DNA from: Gammaproteobacteria bacterium
Lineage (GTDB): Bacteria; Pseudomonadota; Gammaproteobacteria; Thiotrichales; Thiotrichaceae
NCBI GenBank assembly: GCA_018822845.1
Contig: JAHJJD010000054.1
Span: 1-64,000 of the forward strand
Direction of reading: 5' to 3'
DNA length: 64,000 bases
This document shows positions 51,065 to 63,865 of the stretch, one piece after another. The notes beneath the pieces were generated by a model. The model saw only the letters and a program-made list of their open reading frames with translations, ran no database searches and had not been told where the DNA came from. The stretch's first letter is position 1, and every line of letters starts with the position of its first letter. Position numbers and translations under genes: made by a program.

Positions 51065-53848
51065 ATGAAAAACAAATGGGTATATTCCTATCACGAAGGC
51101 GATGGCAAAAATAAACAACTGCTGGGCGGCAAAGGTGCAAACCTGTGCGAAATCACCCAGATCGGCCTCAATGTCCCCCCCGGCTTCGTCATCAGCACCG
51201 AAGCCTGCCTGAGCTACCTCGACCAGCCAGAACACCAGTTACCGGATGGCGTCATGCAGCAAACCCGCGAGCAGATGGCCGCGCTGGAAAAAGCCACGGG
51301 CAAACAGTTCGGCAGTGCCAGCAACCCGCTGCTGGTTTCGGTGCGTTCCGGTTCCGCCATGTCGATGCCCGGCATGATGGACACCATCCTCAACCTCGGC
51401 CTCAACACCCACACGCTGGAAGGACTGATTGCGCAAACCAGAAACGAGCGTTTCGGCTACGACTCCTACCGCCGTTTCATCCAGTTGTTCGGCAAGGTCG
51501 CACTGGGCGTGCCGGACGAATTGTTCGACGCACAGTTTGAAGCGGTGAAAAAGGACGCAGGCGTACAAGCCGACATCGGCCTGCAAGCTGCCGACCTCAA
51601 GGAAATCAGCCAGCGCTTCCTCAGCGTGGTGCGTAACCACACCGGCAAACCCTTCCCTGAAGACCCTTACGAACAGCTCGAAATCGCCATCAAGGCGGTA
51701 TTCAACAGTTGGTCAGGCAAGCGGGCAGTCGACTATCGGCGTGAATTCCACATCACACCCGAAATGGCCAACGGCACTGCGGTCAACGTCGTCACCATGG
51801 TGTTCGGCAACATGGGCAATGATTGCGCCACCGGGGTCGGCTTCACCCGCAACCCGGCCACTGGCGAAAACATACTCTACGGCGAATACCTCACCAATGC
51901 GCAGGGCGAAGACGTGGTAGCAGGCATCCGCACCCCCAAAGCCTTGCAGGAAATGGCGCGTGAAATGCCCGCCCTCTACACCCAGTTGCTGGATCTGCGC
52001 AACCGGCTGGAACGCCATTACTGCGAAATCCAGGACTTCGAATTCACCATCGAAAAAGGCGTGCTCTACTGCCTGCAAACCCGCAACGGCAAGATGAACG
52101 CCAGCGCCATGGTGCGCACCTCGGTGGAAATGGTGCACGAAGGCTTGATCAGCGAGCAGGAAGCCCTGCTACGCATCAACCCGCAACACCTGGAACAGAT
52201 GCTCTACCCACGGCTTGACCCGTCCTTCAAGGGCGACGCACTCGCCACCGGCCTGCCTGCCTCCCCCGGTGCTGCCAGCGGCCAAGCCGTATTCGACGCC
52301 GACCGCGCCGAACAACTGGGCAACCAGGGCATCAAGGTCATTCTGGTGCGCGAAGAAACCAAACCTGAAGACATCCACGGCTTCTTCGCCGCACGCGGCA
52401 TCCTCACCAGCCGGGGCGGCAAGACCTCACACGCCGCAGTGGTTGCACGCGGCATGGGCAAACCCTGTGTAGCGGGCGCGGAAGGCATCCACGTTGACGT
52501 GCAACTGCGCAAGGCGTTCGTCGGCAATACCATCATCAAGGAAGGCGATGTCATCACCCTCGACGGCACCCGTGGCGACATTTATCTGGGCGAAATCCCC
52601 AAGGTTGAACCGGATTTCTCCGAAGAACTGGTCACCCTGCTGAGCTGGGCGGACAAGGTAGCGCGCCTGAAAGTCATGGCCAACGCCGACACCCCGGTCG
52701 ACGCCGCGCGCGCCCTCAAGTACGGCGCGATGGGCATCGGCCTGTGCCGCACCGAACGCATGTTCAACGCCGTTGACCGCCTGCCACTGGTGATCGACAT
52801 GATCGTGGCCGACACCCCCGAACAGCGCCAGGCCGCCCTCGACCTGTTACTGCCAATCCAGCGCGCCGACTTCAAGGAAGTGTTCAAAACCATGTCGCCG
52901 CGCCCGGTCACGGTACGCCTGCTCGACCCGCCGATCCACGAATTCCTGCCCAGTGAACAGCAACTGATAGATGAACTGGAACAACTGCGCCACCTGCGCC
53001 TGTCCGTACAAGGCATGGAAGTGGTAGTGGAAACCGCCCGCGTACTGGCCAGCAGCCACGGCGAACCACTGCCTGCCAGCGTGCATGAACTGGGCGACAC
53101 CCGGCTGGTCGACAGCATCATCACCCGCAAGACCCAAATCCTGCAAAAGGTACGCACACTGCGCGAAGTCAACCCGATGCTGGGACATCGTGGCGTGCGT
53201 CTGGGCATCACTTTCCCCGAAATCTACACCATGCAAATCCGCGCGGTGCTGGAAGCCGCCGCCGATTGCGTCAAGTCGGGCATCCCGGTCGCGCCGGAAA
53301 TCATGGTGCCGCAAGTCTGCACCGTGCAGGAACTCAAGTATGTCAAACGCTTGGCGCAAGCCGTTCACCAACAGGTCGAAGCCACTTTCGGCGTCAAGGT
53401 CGACTACCATTTCGGCAGCATGATGGAAGTGGTGCGCGCCTGTATGCGGGCGGAAAGCCTGGCGGAAGAAGCACAATTCTTCTCCTTCGGCACCAACGAT
53501 CTGACCCAGGCCAGCTTTTCGTTCTCACGCGAAGACGCCGAGAACAAATTCCTGCCAATGTACAACGATCGCGGCATTTTGCAGGACAACCCGTTCGAGG
53601 TACTGGATGTGAAAGGCGTTGGGCGACTGATGAAACTGGCGGTCGAATGGGGCCGTAGCTCCCATCCGGATCTCAAGGTCGGTATCTGCGGGGAGCACGG
53701 CGGACATCCGGCTTCGATCCGTTTCTGCGATGAAATCGGCTTGAACTATGTATCCTGCTCCGGGCCACGGGTGCCAATTGCACGGCTGGCAGCAGCTCAT
53801 GCGCAGATACTGATGAACAAGGAAGGCAGCAGCGACAAGGCCGCCTGA
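51065..53848 (+). CDS. ppdK: Pyruvate, phosphate dikinase
   Basis: LLGGKGANLCEITQIGLNVPPGFVISTEAC; GILTSRGGKTSHAAVVARGMGKPCVAG. Confidence 0.97.
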   Translation: MKNKWVYSYHEGDGKNKQLLGGKGANLCEITQIGLNVPPGFVISTEACLSYLDQPEHQLPDGVMQQTREQMAALEKATGKQFGSASNPLLVSVRSGSAMSMPGMMDTILNLGLNTHTLEGLIAQTRNERFGYDSYRRFIQLFGKVALGVPDELFDAQFEAVKKDAGVQADIGLQAADLKEISQRFLSVVRNHTGKPFPEDPYEQLEIAIKAVFNSWSGKRAVDYRREFHITPEMANGTAVNVVTMVFGNMGNDCATGVGFTRNPATGENILYGEYLTNAQGEDVVAGIRTPKALQEMAREMPALYTQLLDLRNRLERHYCEIQDFEFTIEKGVLYCLQTRNGKMNASAMVRTSVEMVHEGLISEQEALLRINPQHLEQMLYPRLDPSFKGDALATGLPASPGAASGQAVFDADRAEQLGNQGIKVILVREETKPEDIHGFFAARGILTSRGGKTSHAAVVARGMGKPCVAGAEGIHVDVQLRKAFVGNTIIKEGDVITLDGTRGDIYLGEIPKVEPDFSEELVTLLSWADKVARLKVMANADTPVDAARALKYGAMGIGLCRTERMFNAVDRLPLVIDMIVADTPEQRQAALDLLLPIQRADFKEVFKTMSPRPVTVRLLDPPIHEFLPSEQQLIDELEQLRHLRLSVQGMEVVVETARVLASSHGEPLPASVHELGDTRLVDSIITRKTQILQKVRTLREVNPMLGHRGVRLGITFPEIYTMQIRAVLEAAADCVKSGIPVAPEIMVPQVCTVQELKYVKRLAQAVHQQVEATFGVKVDYHFGSMMEVVRACMRAESLAEEAQFFSFGTNDLTQASFSFSREDAENKFLPMYNDRGILQDNPFEVLDVKGVGRLMKLAVEWGRSSHPDLKVGICGEHGGHPASIRFCDEIGLNYVSCSGPRVPIARLAAAHAQILMNKEGSSDKAA

Positions 53849-53875
53849 AGAAAATCCGGGAAGCGGGATTTCCTG

Positions 53876-53913
53876 TCCCTTCCCCCCACGCGGGGGAAGG
53901 TTAGGATGGGGGC
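53876..53913. repeat. GC-rich palindromic repeat (REP-like)
   Basis: TCCCTTCCCCCCACGCGGGGGAAGGTTAGGATGGGGGC. Confidence 0.75.
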
Positions 53914-53918
53914 CTTTA

Positions 53919-55256
53919 CTACGCTACCGCTTGCGGCTTACTGGGGCGGCGACGGCGTGGCTTGCTGGCAGCATTGCCATCCGTGCGCTTGACCGGTGGT
54001 AATCCGGAAGCTACCCGTGCCTCATTCTTCTGCGAACGGCTAGGGCGTTTTTTCGGGCGATGTTGCGCTTTGGCGGGCCTGTCGGCTTCAATGTTCGCTG
54101 CTTTTTCAGGACGTGGGCATTCTGGTGCCACACTGATCACAGGCACTTCTTCACGTGGCAATTTCTGCTTGATCAAGCGCTCAATGCCTTGCAGGAATTT
54201 GTACTCTTCCGGCTCTACCAGTGAAATCGCTTCACCCGTGGAACCCGCACGCCCGGTACGGCCAATGCGGTGGACGTAATCTTCCGACACGTTCGGCAAC
54301 TCAAAATTGATCACGTGTGGCAATTGGTCAATGTCGATGCCACGCGCGGCAATGTCAGTCGCGACCAGTACGCGGATATTGCTTTGTTTGAAATCCGCCA
54401 GCGCCCGAGTGCGTGCACCCTGACTCTTGTTGCCATGGATCGCAGCAGCGGTAACACCATCGCGTTCCAGCTTCTCAGCCAAGCGGTTTGCGCCATGCTT
54501 GGTGCGGGTAAACACCAACACCTGCTCCCACTGGTTATCACGCACCAGATGGCTCAGCAGCGCAGTCTTGCGTGCCTTGTCGATCATGTACACGGATTGC
54601 TTGACGGTATTCGCCGCTGCATTGCGCGGGCTGACCGATATTTGCTGCGGATCGTGCAGCAAGCCTTTCGCCAGACCGGTAATGTCGTCGGAAAAGGTGG
54701 CGGAAAACAACAGGTTCTGACGGCGTTTCGGCAGCAGCGCCAGAATCTTGCGGATATCGCGGATGAAACCCATATCAAGCATCCGGTCGGCTTCATCCAG
54801 CACCAGCATTTCCACCTGGGAAAACTTCACCGCATTCTGGTTGTACAAGTCCAGCAAACGGCCCGGTGTTGCCACCAGCACATCAACCCCTTTACGCAGG
54901 GTCATCATTTGCGGATTGATGCTCACGCCGCCAAACACGACTGAGGAAGTCAGCGGCAGGTGGACACCATAATCACGCACACTTTCGCCAACCTGTGCCG
55001 CCAGTTCGCGGGTCGGGGTCAGCACCAGTGCACGGATGTGGTTGGCAGCAGGACGCTTGCCATCCATCAGGATTTGCAGCATCGGCAGGGTAAAACCAGC
55101 GGTCTTGCCAGTGCCGGTTTGTGCCGCAGCCATCAGGTCGCGGCCAGACAATACAGCAGGAATGCCTTGTTGCTGGATAGGGGTGGGCGTTGCATAGCCC
55201 TGCTCTGCGATTGCGCGCAGCAACGGCTCGGCCAGGCCGAGTTCAGTAAATAACAT
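53919..55256 (-). CDS. DEAD-box RNA helicase, RhlE-like
   Basis: [49 protein letters not shown]. Confidence 0.93.
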   Translation of the reverse strand: MLFTELGLAEPLLRAIAEQGYATPTPIQQQGIPAVLSGRDLMAAAQTGTGKTAGFTLPMLQILMDGKRPAANHIRALVLTPTRELAAQVGESVRDYGVHLPLTSSVVFGGVSINPQMMTLRKGVDVLVATPGRLLDLYNQNAVKFSQVEMLVLDEADRMLDMGFIRDIRKILALLPKRRQNLLFSATFSDDITGLAKGLLHDPQQISVSPRNAAANTVKQSVYMIDKARKTALLSHLVRDNQWEQVLVFTRTKHGANRLAEKLERDGVTAAAIHGNKSQGARTRALADFKQSNIRVLVATDIAARGIDIDQLPHVINFELPNVSEDYVHRIGRTGRAGSTGEAISLVEPEEYKFLQGIERLIKQKLPREEVPVISVAPECPRPEKAANIEADRPAKAQHRPKKRPSRSQKNEARVASGLPPVKRTDGNAASKPRRRRPSKPQAVA

Positions 55257-55263
55257 TGTAAAA

Positions 55264-55749
55264 TTAACCTCGTTCCTCAGCCGTCCAGCGACTGTAGGGG
55301 TATTGGGTAAGGCAGACGTTGTAATAACGTTCCAGATGCGAAACGTCTTTTCCTGCCCAGCTGGGCATGGTTATTACTTCATCCTTGGAATCGAGTTCGA
55401 CTTCCGCGACCAGCAGGCCTGCGTTGTCACCGTGGAATTCATCTATTTCCCACAGTTTTCCGCCAAACTCGACAAAATGGCGGGTTTTCTCAATCAATGG
55501 GCGTTCGCACAACTGATCAAGCAGTTCTGCTGCATCATGCAGCGGAATTTCGTATTCATACTCAGGGCGTTCCACGCCCAGCGTCATACCCTTGATATTG
55601 AGGGTGGCCTTGTTATCTGCAATCCGCACCCTGACGGAGGCGCGTTTGTTGTTACTCAGATAACCCTGGCGGAAAGATTCGGAGCGGATAATTAATTGCC
55701 GCCACTCATCAGACACCAATAAAAATTTTCGTTCAATCTCGGTAGCCAT
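55264..55749 (-). CDS. CYTH-domain protein
   Basis: [55 protein letters not shown]. Confidence 0.9.
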   Translation of the reverse strand: MATEIERKFLLVSDEWRQLIIRSESFRQGYLSNNKRASVRVRIADNKATLNIKGMTLGVERPEYEYEIPLHDAAELLDQLCERPLIEKTRHFVEFGGKLWEIDEFHGDNAGLLVAEVELDSKDEVITMPSWAGKDVSHLERYYNVCLTQYPYSRWTAEERG

Positions 55750-56717
55750 CAGAAACGGATCAGTGCCGACCCCCAGGTAAAGCCGCCACCGAAGGCTTCC
55801 AGCAGGATAATGTCGCCACGCTGGATGCGCCCATCGCGCACGGCAGTATCCAGCGCCAAAGGAACCGACGCCGATGAGGTGTTGCCGTGCTTGTCGACGG
55901 TCACCACCACGTTATCCATCGACATATCGAGCTTTTTCGCCGTAGCCTGGATGATGCGGATATTGGCCTGATGCGGAACCAGCCATTTCACATCGGATTT
56001 GGTCATGCCATTTTTTTCAAGCGTTTCATCCACAATGCGCCCCAGGGTATTGACCGCCACCCGGAACACTTCATTGCCACGCATCTGGATCAAGGCACCT
56101 TCCGCCCGCAGCAACTCCTGGTTGCGCGAAATCCCCGCGTTCACACTCAGCAGATGCTCATACGCACCGTCGGAATGGATGTGGGTGGACAGGATACCCG
56201 GTTCTTCCGTTGCTTCCAGCAGTACCGCCCCTGCGCCGTCGCCGAACAGGATGCAGGTGCCCCGGTCAGTCCAGTCGAGAATCTTCGACATGGCTTCGGT
56301 ACCCACCACCAGGGCACATTTGGCTGAACCGGCACGGATGAAATTGTCGGCCACACTCAGGGCATAAACGAAACCCGAACAGGCTGCCTGCACATCCATC
56401 GCCGCTCCGCCATTGCGGATACCCAGGTTGTTCTGCAACAGACAGGCCGTACTCGGAAACACCAGATCAGGGGTGGAAGTGCCGACCACGATCAGGTCGA
56501 CATCTTCAGGATTCTTGCCCGCCATTTCCAGTGCCCGGCGTGCGGCGTGTTCCGCCATGTCGGAAGCGCTTTCCATTTCCACGATGTGACGTTCACGAAT
56601 ACCGGTACGTTCGAAAATCCACTCATCCGTGGTATCGACGATTTTTTCCAGATCCTTGTTGGTAAGCACTTTCTCTGGCAGGTAACTGCCGGTTCCTGTA
56701 ATGCGCGAATAGATCAT
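55749..56717 (-). CDS. fabH: 3-oxoacyl-ACP synthase III
   Basis: [58 protein letters not shown]. Confidence 0.97.
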   Translation of the reverse strand: MIYSRITGTGSYLPEKVLTNKDLEKIVDTTDEWIFERTGIRERHIVEMESASDMAEHAARRALEMAGKNPEDVDLIVVGTSTPDLVFPSTACLLQNNLGIRNGGAAMDVQAACSGFVYALSVADNFIRAGSAKCALVVGTEAMSKILDWTDRGTCILFGDGAGAVLLEATEEPGILSTHIHSDGAYEHLLSVNAGISRNQELLRAEGALIQMRGNEVFRVAVNTLGRIVDETLEKNGMTKSDVKWLVPHQANIRIIQATAKKLDMSMDNVVVTVDKHGNTSSASVPLALDTAVRDGRIQRGDIILLEAFGGGFTWGSALIRF

Positions 56718-57742
56718 GCGTTCTGCCTCTGTGCGAGCAAACTTTCAAGTTGTTTATGAATGCGTTGGGGGACTTTTGCGATAACTTCCGTGCGGGCGAT
56801 GCCGATGGCGTTGGCGTAAGCGAGACTGTCCGCTCCACCATGACTTTTGACAACAATACCCTGCAAGCCCAACAAGCTTGCCCCATTATAGCGTCTGGGG
56901 TCAAACTTGCGCCGGAATGATTTCAGTACCGGCAGGGAAATCAGTGCCGCCAGGCGGGTAAACAGGTTGGCCGTGTATTCTGCCTTGAGCTGGGAAGACA
57001 CCATTTTCGCCAAACCCTCACTGGTCTTGAGCGCCACATTACCGACGAAACCATCACACACCACTACATCAACGTTGCCGTGGTAGATGTCATCACCTTC
57101 CACATAGCCGATGTAATTGAGTGGGCAATCCTGCAACAAGGCATTGGCGGCCTTGACCTGCTCGTTGCCCTTGATCGCTTCCTGCCCGATATTGAGCAAA
57201 CCAACCCTGGGATTGGAATTATTGTCGATGGCCTTGGCCAGCTCGGAACCCATCAGGGCAAACTGGTAAAGGTGTTCCGCTTCGGAATCGACATTCGCCC
57301 CCAGATCAAGCATGTGGGTATGCCCATTGGTGGAAGGAAGCACCGTGCAAATGGCTGGACGGTCGATACCGGGCAAGGTTTTCAGCACGAAACGCGCTGT
57401 CGCCATCAGTGCACCGGTATTCCCGGCACTGACTGCGGCATCGGCTTCGCCAGCCTTGACCATATTAATGGCGATGCGCATGGAAGAATCTTTTTTGTTC
57501 TTCATCGCGATAGCTGGAGATTCATCCATCGCCACAACCTGTGTAGCGTGCCTGATTTGTAATCTGTTACCGGGTGCGGCTTTGTGCTGTTGCAGGGCTT
57601 CAGTGATTTGTGTTTCATCACCAACCAGGGTCAGCGCAATATCGTTGTATTGTTGCAGGGCTTTCAGGGCAGCCGGAACCACCACTGACAATCCATGATC
57701 TCCCCCCATCGCATCCAGCGCGATGCGATACTGTTCACTCAT
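56714..57742 (-). CDS. plsX: Phosphate acyltransferase PlsX
   Basis: [25 protein letters not shown]. Confidence 0.96.
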   Translation of the reverse strand: MSEQYRIALDAMGGDHGLSVVVPAALKALQQYNDIALTLVGDETQITEALQQHKAAPGNRLQIRHATQVVAMDESPAIAMKNKKDSSMRIAINMVKAGEADAAVSAGNTGALMATARFVLKTLPGIDRPAICTVLPSTNGHTHMLDLGANVDSEAEHLYQFALMGSELAKAIDNNSNPRVGLLNIGQEAIKGNEQVKAANALLQDCPLNYIGYVEGDDIYHGNVDVVVCDGFVGNVALKTSEGLAKMVSSQLKAEYTANLFTRLAALISLPVLKSFRRKFDPRRYNGASLLGLQGIVVKSHGGADSLAYANAIGIARTEVIAKVPQRIHKQLESLLAQRQNA

Positions 57743-57760
57743 GTTCTCCCCTTCTCCTGA

Positions 57761-57788
57761 AAAAAAATCGCGGGTCAAGCCCGCGATT
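57761..57788 (-). terminator. Rho-independent terminator/attenuator between rpmF and plsX
   Basis: Minus strand AATCGCGGG-CTTGA-CCCGCGATT followed by T-tract. Confidence 0.85.
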
Positions 57789-57827
57789 CTATATCATCTG
57801 GTTGTAGAAGTACCAAGCATTAGTGGC

Positions 57828-58025
57828 TTAGTCTTCGTCGTCTTCCACTTCCACTGCATTCTTGATGATCTGACGGCCACGGTAGAAACCATCCGCAGTC
57901 ATGTGATGACGCAGGTGAGTTTCACCGGATACCGGATCAACCGACAGGGTTGGGTTTTTCAGCGCATCGTGTGAACGACGCATACCACGCTTAGAACGTG
58001 TCATTCGGGCTTGACCGACTGCCAT
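57828..58025 (-). CDS. rpmF: 50S ribosomal protein L32
   Basis: [47 protein letters not shown]. Confidence 0.95.
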   Translation of the reverse strand: MAVGQARMTRSKRGMRRSHDALKNPTLSVDPVSGETHLRHHMTADGFYRGRQIIKNAVEVEDDED

Positions 58026-58031
58026 CGTTAG

Positions 58032-58601
58032 TTACTCCGTTGTTTTCCAATCTTTCAAAACCGCAAAGGGATTTTTTTTGCCTTCCGGCGCATCATCCTC
58101 TTGCGAAGCCTGTGTTGCAGCTATCTCCGACGGCAATGCTTCAATCAGTTCCCGCACCGGTTCACACTGCTCATGCCGAGCCACCAAAGGCAAGGCAAGG
58201 AGAATTTCATCTTCAATAAAATCCTGTATGAACAGCCGGTCATCCTCCACCAGCCAGGCTTCAAGACCTTCCTGTTCGGGACGTTCATCCGACTCAAACG
58301 TCGTCAAGGCTACCTGTATCGGGTTGTCAATGGCGATTTCAACCGGTTGCAGACAATGCTGGCATTCCTGCACTACAATCCCACGCACATGCCCTTTGAT
58401 CATGGGCAAGCGGGAAATACTCCGGGTAAACTCCAGTTCCACCTCAAAATCCCCGGTTTCTGCCAGCGCAACTTCCGCTAAACGCGGCATTTGTTTAAGC
58501 AGCACCAAACCGGTCATGCATTTTTTCTGCTCAACCAATCGGAAGGGATTAACGTCTACGGGTAACCTGTTCAACATAAGCGCGCGATTATAAGAATCCA
58601 T
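58032..58601 (-). CDS. DUF177/YceD-family protein
   Basis: Upstream of rpmF; VQECQHCLQPVEIAIDNPIQVAL. Confidence 0.88.
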   Translation of the reverse strand: MDSYNRALMLNRLPVDVNPFRLVEQKKCMTGLVLLKQMPRLAEVALAETGDFEVELEFTRSISRLPMIKGHVRGIVVQECQHCLQPVEIAIDNPIQVALTTFESDERPEQEGLEAWLVEDDRLFIQDFIEDEILLALPLVARHEQCEPVRELIEALPSEIAATQASQEDDAPEGKKNPFAVLKDWKTTE

Positions 58602-58702
58602 ACCCGCTAGTGTAAAGAAATTTCTGGCTTTTTTACTTGGGGATTACATATATCTTGCGTATCATTTCGCGCTTTTCTACCAGATACGCCACAATAGACC
58701 AC

Positions 58703-59293
58703 ATGAGCGCACAACGTAAACTGATCCTCGGCTCCACTTCCCCCTACCGCCGCGAACTGATGCAACGCCTGCACACCCCGTTTGAAACTGCCGCCCCCGA
58801 CATCGACGAAACCCGTCTTGAGGGTGAAAGCGCCCGCGACATGGTACTGCGCCTGTCGCTGGAAAAAGCCCGGAAGGTGGCGGAACAGCACCCTGATGCC
58901 CTGATCATCGGCTCCGACCAGTGTGCCGTGCTGCACGAACAAATTATCGGCAAACCCGGCTCGCACGAAAATGCGGTGAAGCAGTTGCAGAATTCATCCG
59001 GCGAAACGGTCTATTTCCTGACAGGTCTGTGTCTGTATGACAGCCGCGATGGCAGCTACCAACTGGATGTCGTGCCCTTTCAGGTAGACTTCCGCCAACT
59101 GACGGATGGGGAAATCGACCGCTACCTGCGCAAGGATCAGCCTTATAACTGTGCAGGCAGCTTCCGCTCGGAAAGTCTGGGAATTACCCTGTTTAAACGT
59201 ATGCATGGCGACGACCCCACCGCACTGATGGGGCTGCCACTGATCCGTCTGAGCCAGATGTTCCAACAGGCAGGGCTGGATTTGCTGGGATAA
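58703..59293 (+). CDS. Maf/YceF-family nucleotide pyrophosphatase
   Basis: KLILGSTSPYRRELMQRLHTPFETAAPDIDET; SDQCAVL. Confidence 0.93.
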   Translation: MSAQRKLILGSTSPYRRELMQRLHTPFETAAPDIDETRLEGESARDMVLRLSLEKARKVAEQHPDALIIGSDQCAVLHEQIIGKPGSHENAVKQLQNSSGETVYFLTGLCLYDSRDGSYQLDVVPFQVDFRQLTDGEIDRYLRKDQPYNCAGSFRSESLGITLFKRMHGDDPTALMGLPLIRLSQMFQQAGLDLLG

Positions 59294-59309
59294 GCGGAGT
59301 TACATACCA

Positions 59310-59972
59310 TCATTTGCAGTCTTTTTGTGGTGAAACCCAACCCTTTTCCAGACTGCTCAACATGTATTCAATCATGGACTTGAATTCACTGATGGAACGG
59401 CTGTTGCTACCACCGTGTGCGTACATGTGACCTTTGCCATCAATCACGCTTCTTGCCAGCGCGTCAATATCCTTGTCCTTGCGTTCTTCCCAAGTTTCCG
59501 GACTACCCAGCTTGGGTGCTCCCAGATCGCCATAATCATGACACTTGAAACAAACCTGCTCATACAGCTTGCGACCGTGCAACAGATTCAAATGACGTTC
59601 CTTGTCTGCTGCACTGGCGGTATTGACCTGTTTTTGGCTGTCCGCATCCGTTACTGTGCCCATCATATAGCTGATCATGCTGCGCAGTTCCCACTCAGAC
59701 CAGACCGGACTGATACCTTTTGAATACATGTGACTGGGGCCGTCAATCACCCCCTTGAACAAGGTATCCTCCCCCAGCGGCAAACGTTTGGCCCAATCAG
59801 CCTTGTCAGCAGGACGCGGGGCATTGCCCAGACCCCGATCATGGCACATGAAACAATAGGTTTCATATAAGCTTTTGCCCGCAACCGGATCAAGCGGTTT
59901 GTCTTCAGCTACAGCACTCCATGTGCTAAGGGAAAGTGCGGCGAACAGGGTAGAAACCATCAGCCTTTTCAT
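59310..59972 (-). CDS. Di-heme c-type cytochrome
   Basis: Signal peptide; CFMCH and CFKCH heme motifs. Confidence 0.88.
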   Translation of the reverse strand: MKRLMVSTLFAALSLSTWSAVAEDKPLDPVAGKSLYETYCFMCHDRGLGNAPRPADKADWAKRLPLGEDTLFKGVIDGPSHMYSKGISPVWSEWELRSMISYMMGTVTDADSQKQVNTASAADKERHLNLLHGRKLYEQVCFKCHDYGDLGAPKLGSPETWEERKDKDIDALARSVIDGKGHMYAHGGSNSRSISEFKSMIEYMLSSLEKGWVSPQKDCK

Positions 59973-60058
59973 ACTGCTACTCCTTGCAGTTAATAGACAG
60001 CGTATCAAGAAACCTTCTATCCCCAGTCTAGTACATTCCCACAAGAAAAATAGCGATA

Positions 60059-61913
<1,855 letters not shown>

Positions 61914-61966
61914 TTATTTTGCCGATTAACGGCCACCTTTGCAAAACGCTCTGCTAACATCCGCGC

Positions 61967-63799
61967 ATGGAAATCATAATGCGCGAATACGGAAGCATCA
62001 TCCGCCAGAAATGGGGCTGGTTCCTGCTGGTCATGCTCGGCATTTCGGGTGGTGCGGGGCTGGAAGTGCTGGTTCCACTGTTTTACAAGGATATTGCCAA
62101 CAACCTGGTCAAACCTTTCAGCGATGCAACCTACCAGTTGCTGCTGGAAAGCCTGTTCGCCATCGCCCTCACCTACGGCGCGATCTGGCTGAGCTGGCGG
62201 GTGCTGGAACTGGGCATGATCATGTTCCAGAGCTGGGGGCTGAACAGGCTCGACAAGCGCTGTTTCGACGTGCTGACCCAACAGCGCCAGCACTTTTTCG
62301 AGAATAATTTCGCAGGCAGTCTGGTCAAGCAGGCATACCGCTTCATCAAGGCGTTTGAAACCGTCATCGACTGGCTGATTTTCCAGTTTTACGGCAACCT
62401 GCTGCAAATCACGCTGGCTTTCTTCATCTTCTTCCAGCAGCAACCGCGCTTCGCCCTGTACTTCCTGGTCTGGGTGGTGATTTTCCTCGGCTGGAGCGGC
62501 GGCTATCTGGTGTGGAAACTGAAATACGACAAGCGCGTGGCAGCGATGGACTCCAAACTCGGCGGCGCGTATGCCGATGGCGTCAGCAATATTGCCATCA
62601 TCAAAAGCTTCGCGCTGGAAACGCAGGAAAACGCCAATATCGGCGGCATTGCTGACGAATCCTACCAGAAGCGCAATGTGGCCTGGCTGCTGACCTTCGT
62701 CTCGTTTGCAGTGCAAAGCACGCTGGTGTTCGGCATCGAACTGCTGCTGATCTACTGGATGATCGGCGAATGGAAACAGGGTGCATTTGAAATCGGCGAA
62801 TTCGTGCTGTTCCAGACCGTGCTGCTGATCCTGATCAAGCACCTGTGGGAATTCGGCATGAATTTCCGGCGCTTTTTCAACGTGCTGGCGGATGCGCAGG
62901 AAATGGCCGATGTATTCCGCCAGACCGATCTGGATCGGGATCGGGAGGGGATGCAGGCGCATATCATCCGGCAGGGGGACATCCGTTTCGAGCAAGTGAG
63001 GTTTGCTTATGGCGGAGGAAAGAACCCCATCCCCAGCCCTTCCCTTGTCAGGGAAGGGAGCGAGGAGACTCCTCCCCTGACAAGGGGAGGCCGGGAGGGG
63101 TTTCTTCCAGGCTTGTTTGAGGGTTTCAACCTGCACATCAAGCCGGGGGAAAAGGTGGCACTGGTAGGGCATTCCGGTTCCGGCAAGACTTCGCTGACCA
63201 AGCTGCTGTTCCGTTTTGTCGACCCGCAGTCAGGCAGAATCCTGTTCGATGGGGTGGATGCGCAGGATTTCAGCCTGCGTTCGCTGCGCCAGCAGATCTC
63301 GCTGGTGCCGCAACAGCCGGAACTGTTCCACCGCAGCATCCGCGACAATATCGCGCTGGGCAAGGCTGTCAGCGAGGAACAATTGCGTGAGGTCGCCCGC
63401 AAGGCACGCGCGCTGGATTTCATCGACAAGCTGCCCAAAGGTTTCGACACGCTGGTGGGGGAACGTGGTGTGAAACTTTCCGGCGGGGAAAAGCAGCGGG
63501 TGGCACTGGCAAGAGCCTTCCTCGAAGACGCACCCATCGTAGTGCTGGACGAAGCCACCAGCGCACTGGATTCCCTCACCGAACAGCAGATTCAGGTGGC
63601 CATTTTCGAGCTGATCGAAAGCAAGACTGCGATGGTGATTGCACACCGGCTTTCCACCATCCTGCGCATGGATCGCATCATCGTGCTGGAAAACGGCCAG
63701 ATCATTGAGCAGGGTACGCACGCGGAACTGCTGGCGCTGCAAGGCCGTTATTACGACATGTGGCAGCACCAGAGTGGTGAATTCCTCAATAGCGACTAG
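61967..63799 (+). CDS. ABC transporter (fused TM-NBD exporter)
   Basis: Walker A GHSGSGKTSL; signature LSGGEKQRVALARAF; Walker B IVVLDEATSALD. Confidence 0.93.
   Translation: MEIIMREYGSIIRQKWGWFLLVMLGISGGAGLEVLVPLFYKDIANNLVKPFSDATYQLLLESLFAIALTYGAIWLSWRVLELGMIMFQSWGLNRLDKRCFDVLTQQRQHFFENNFAGSLVKQAYRFIKAFETVIDWLIFQFYGNLLQITLAFFIFFQQQPRFALYFLVWVVIFLGWSGGYLVWKLKYDKRVAAMDSKLGGAYADGVSNIAIIKSFALETQENANIGGIADESYQKRNVAWLLTFVSFAVQSTLVFGIELLLIYWMIGEWKQGAFEIGEFVLFQTVLLILIKHLWEFGMNFRRFFNVLADAQEMADVFRQTDLDRDREGMQAHIIRQGDIRFEQVRFAYGGGKNPIPSPSLVREGSEETPPLTRGGREGFLPGLFEGFNLHIKPGEKVALVGHSGSGKTSLTKLLFRFVDPQSGRILFDGVDAQDFSLRSLRQQISLVPQQPELFHRSIRDNIALGKAVSEEQLREVARKARALDFIDKLPKGFDTLVGERGVKLSGGEKQRVALARAFLEDAPIVVLDEATSALDSLTEQQIQVAIFELIESKTAMVIAHRLSTILRMDRIIVLENGQIIEQGTHAELLALQGRYYDMWQHQSGEFLNSD
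63024..63100. repeat. Two-hairpin palindromic element inside the ABC transporter coding sequence
   Basis: CCCTTCCCTTGTCAGGGAAGGG and CCTCCCCTGACAAGGGGAGG; encodes NPIPSPSLVREGSEETPPLTRGGREG. Confidence 0.85.
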
Positions 63800-63865
63800 C
63801 CGTTACAATCCCGCACCAGCCTGCCCTACCCTGGCAAAACCTGTGGACAGCGAGAGGGTTGCTGT

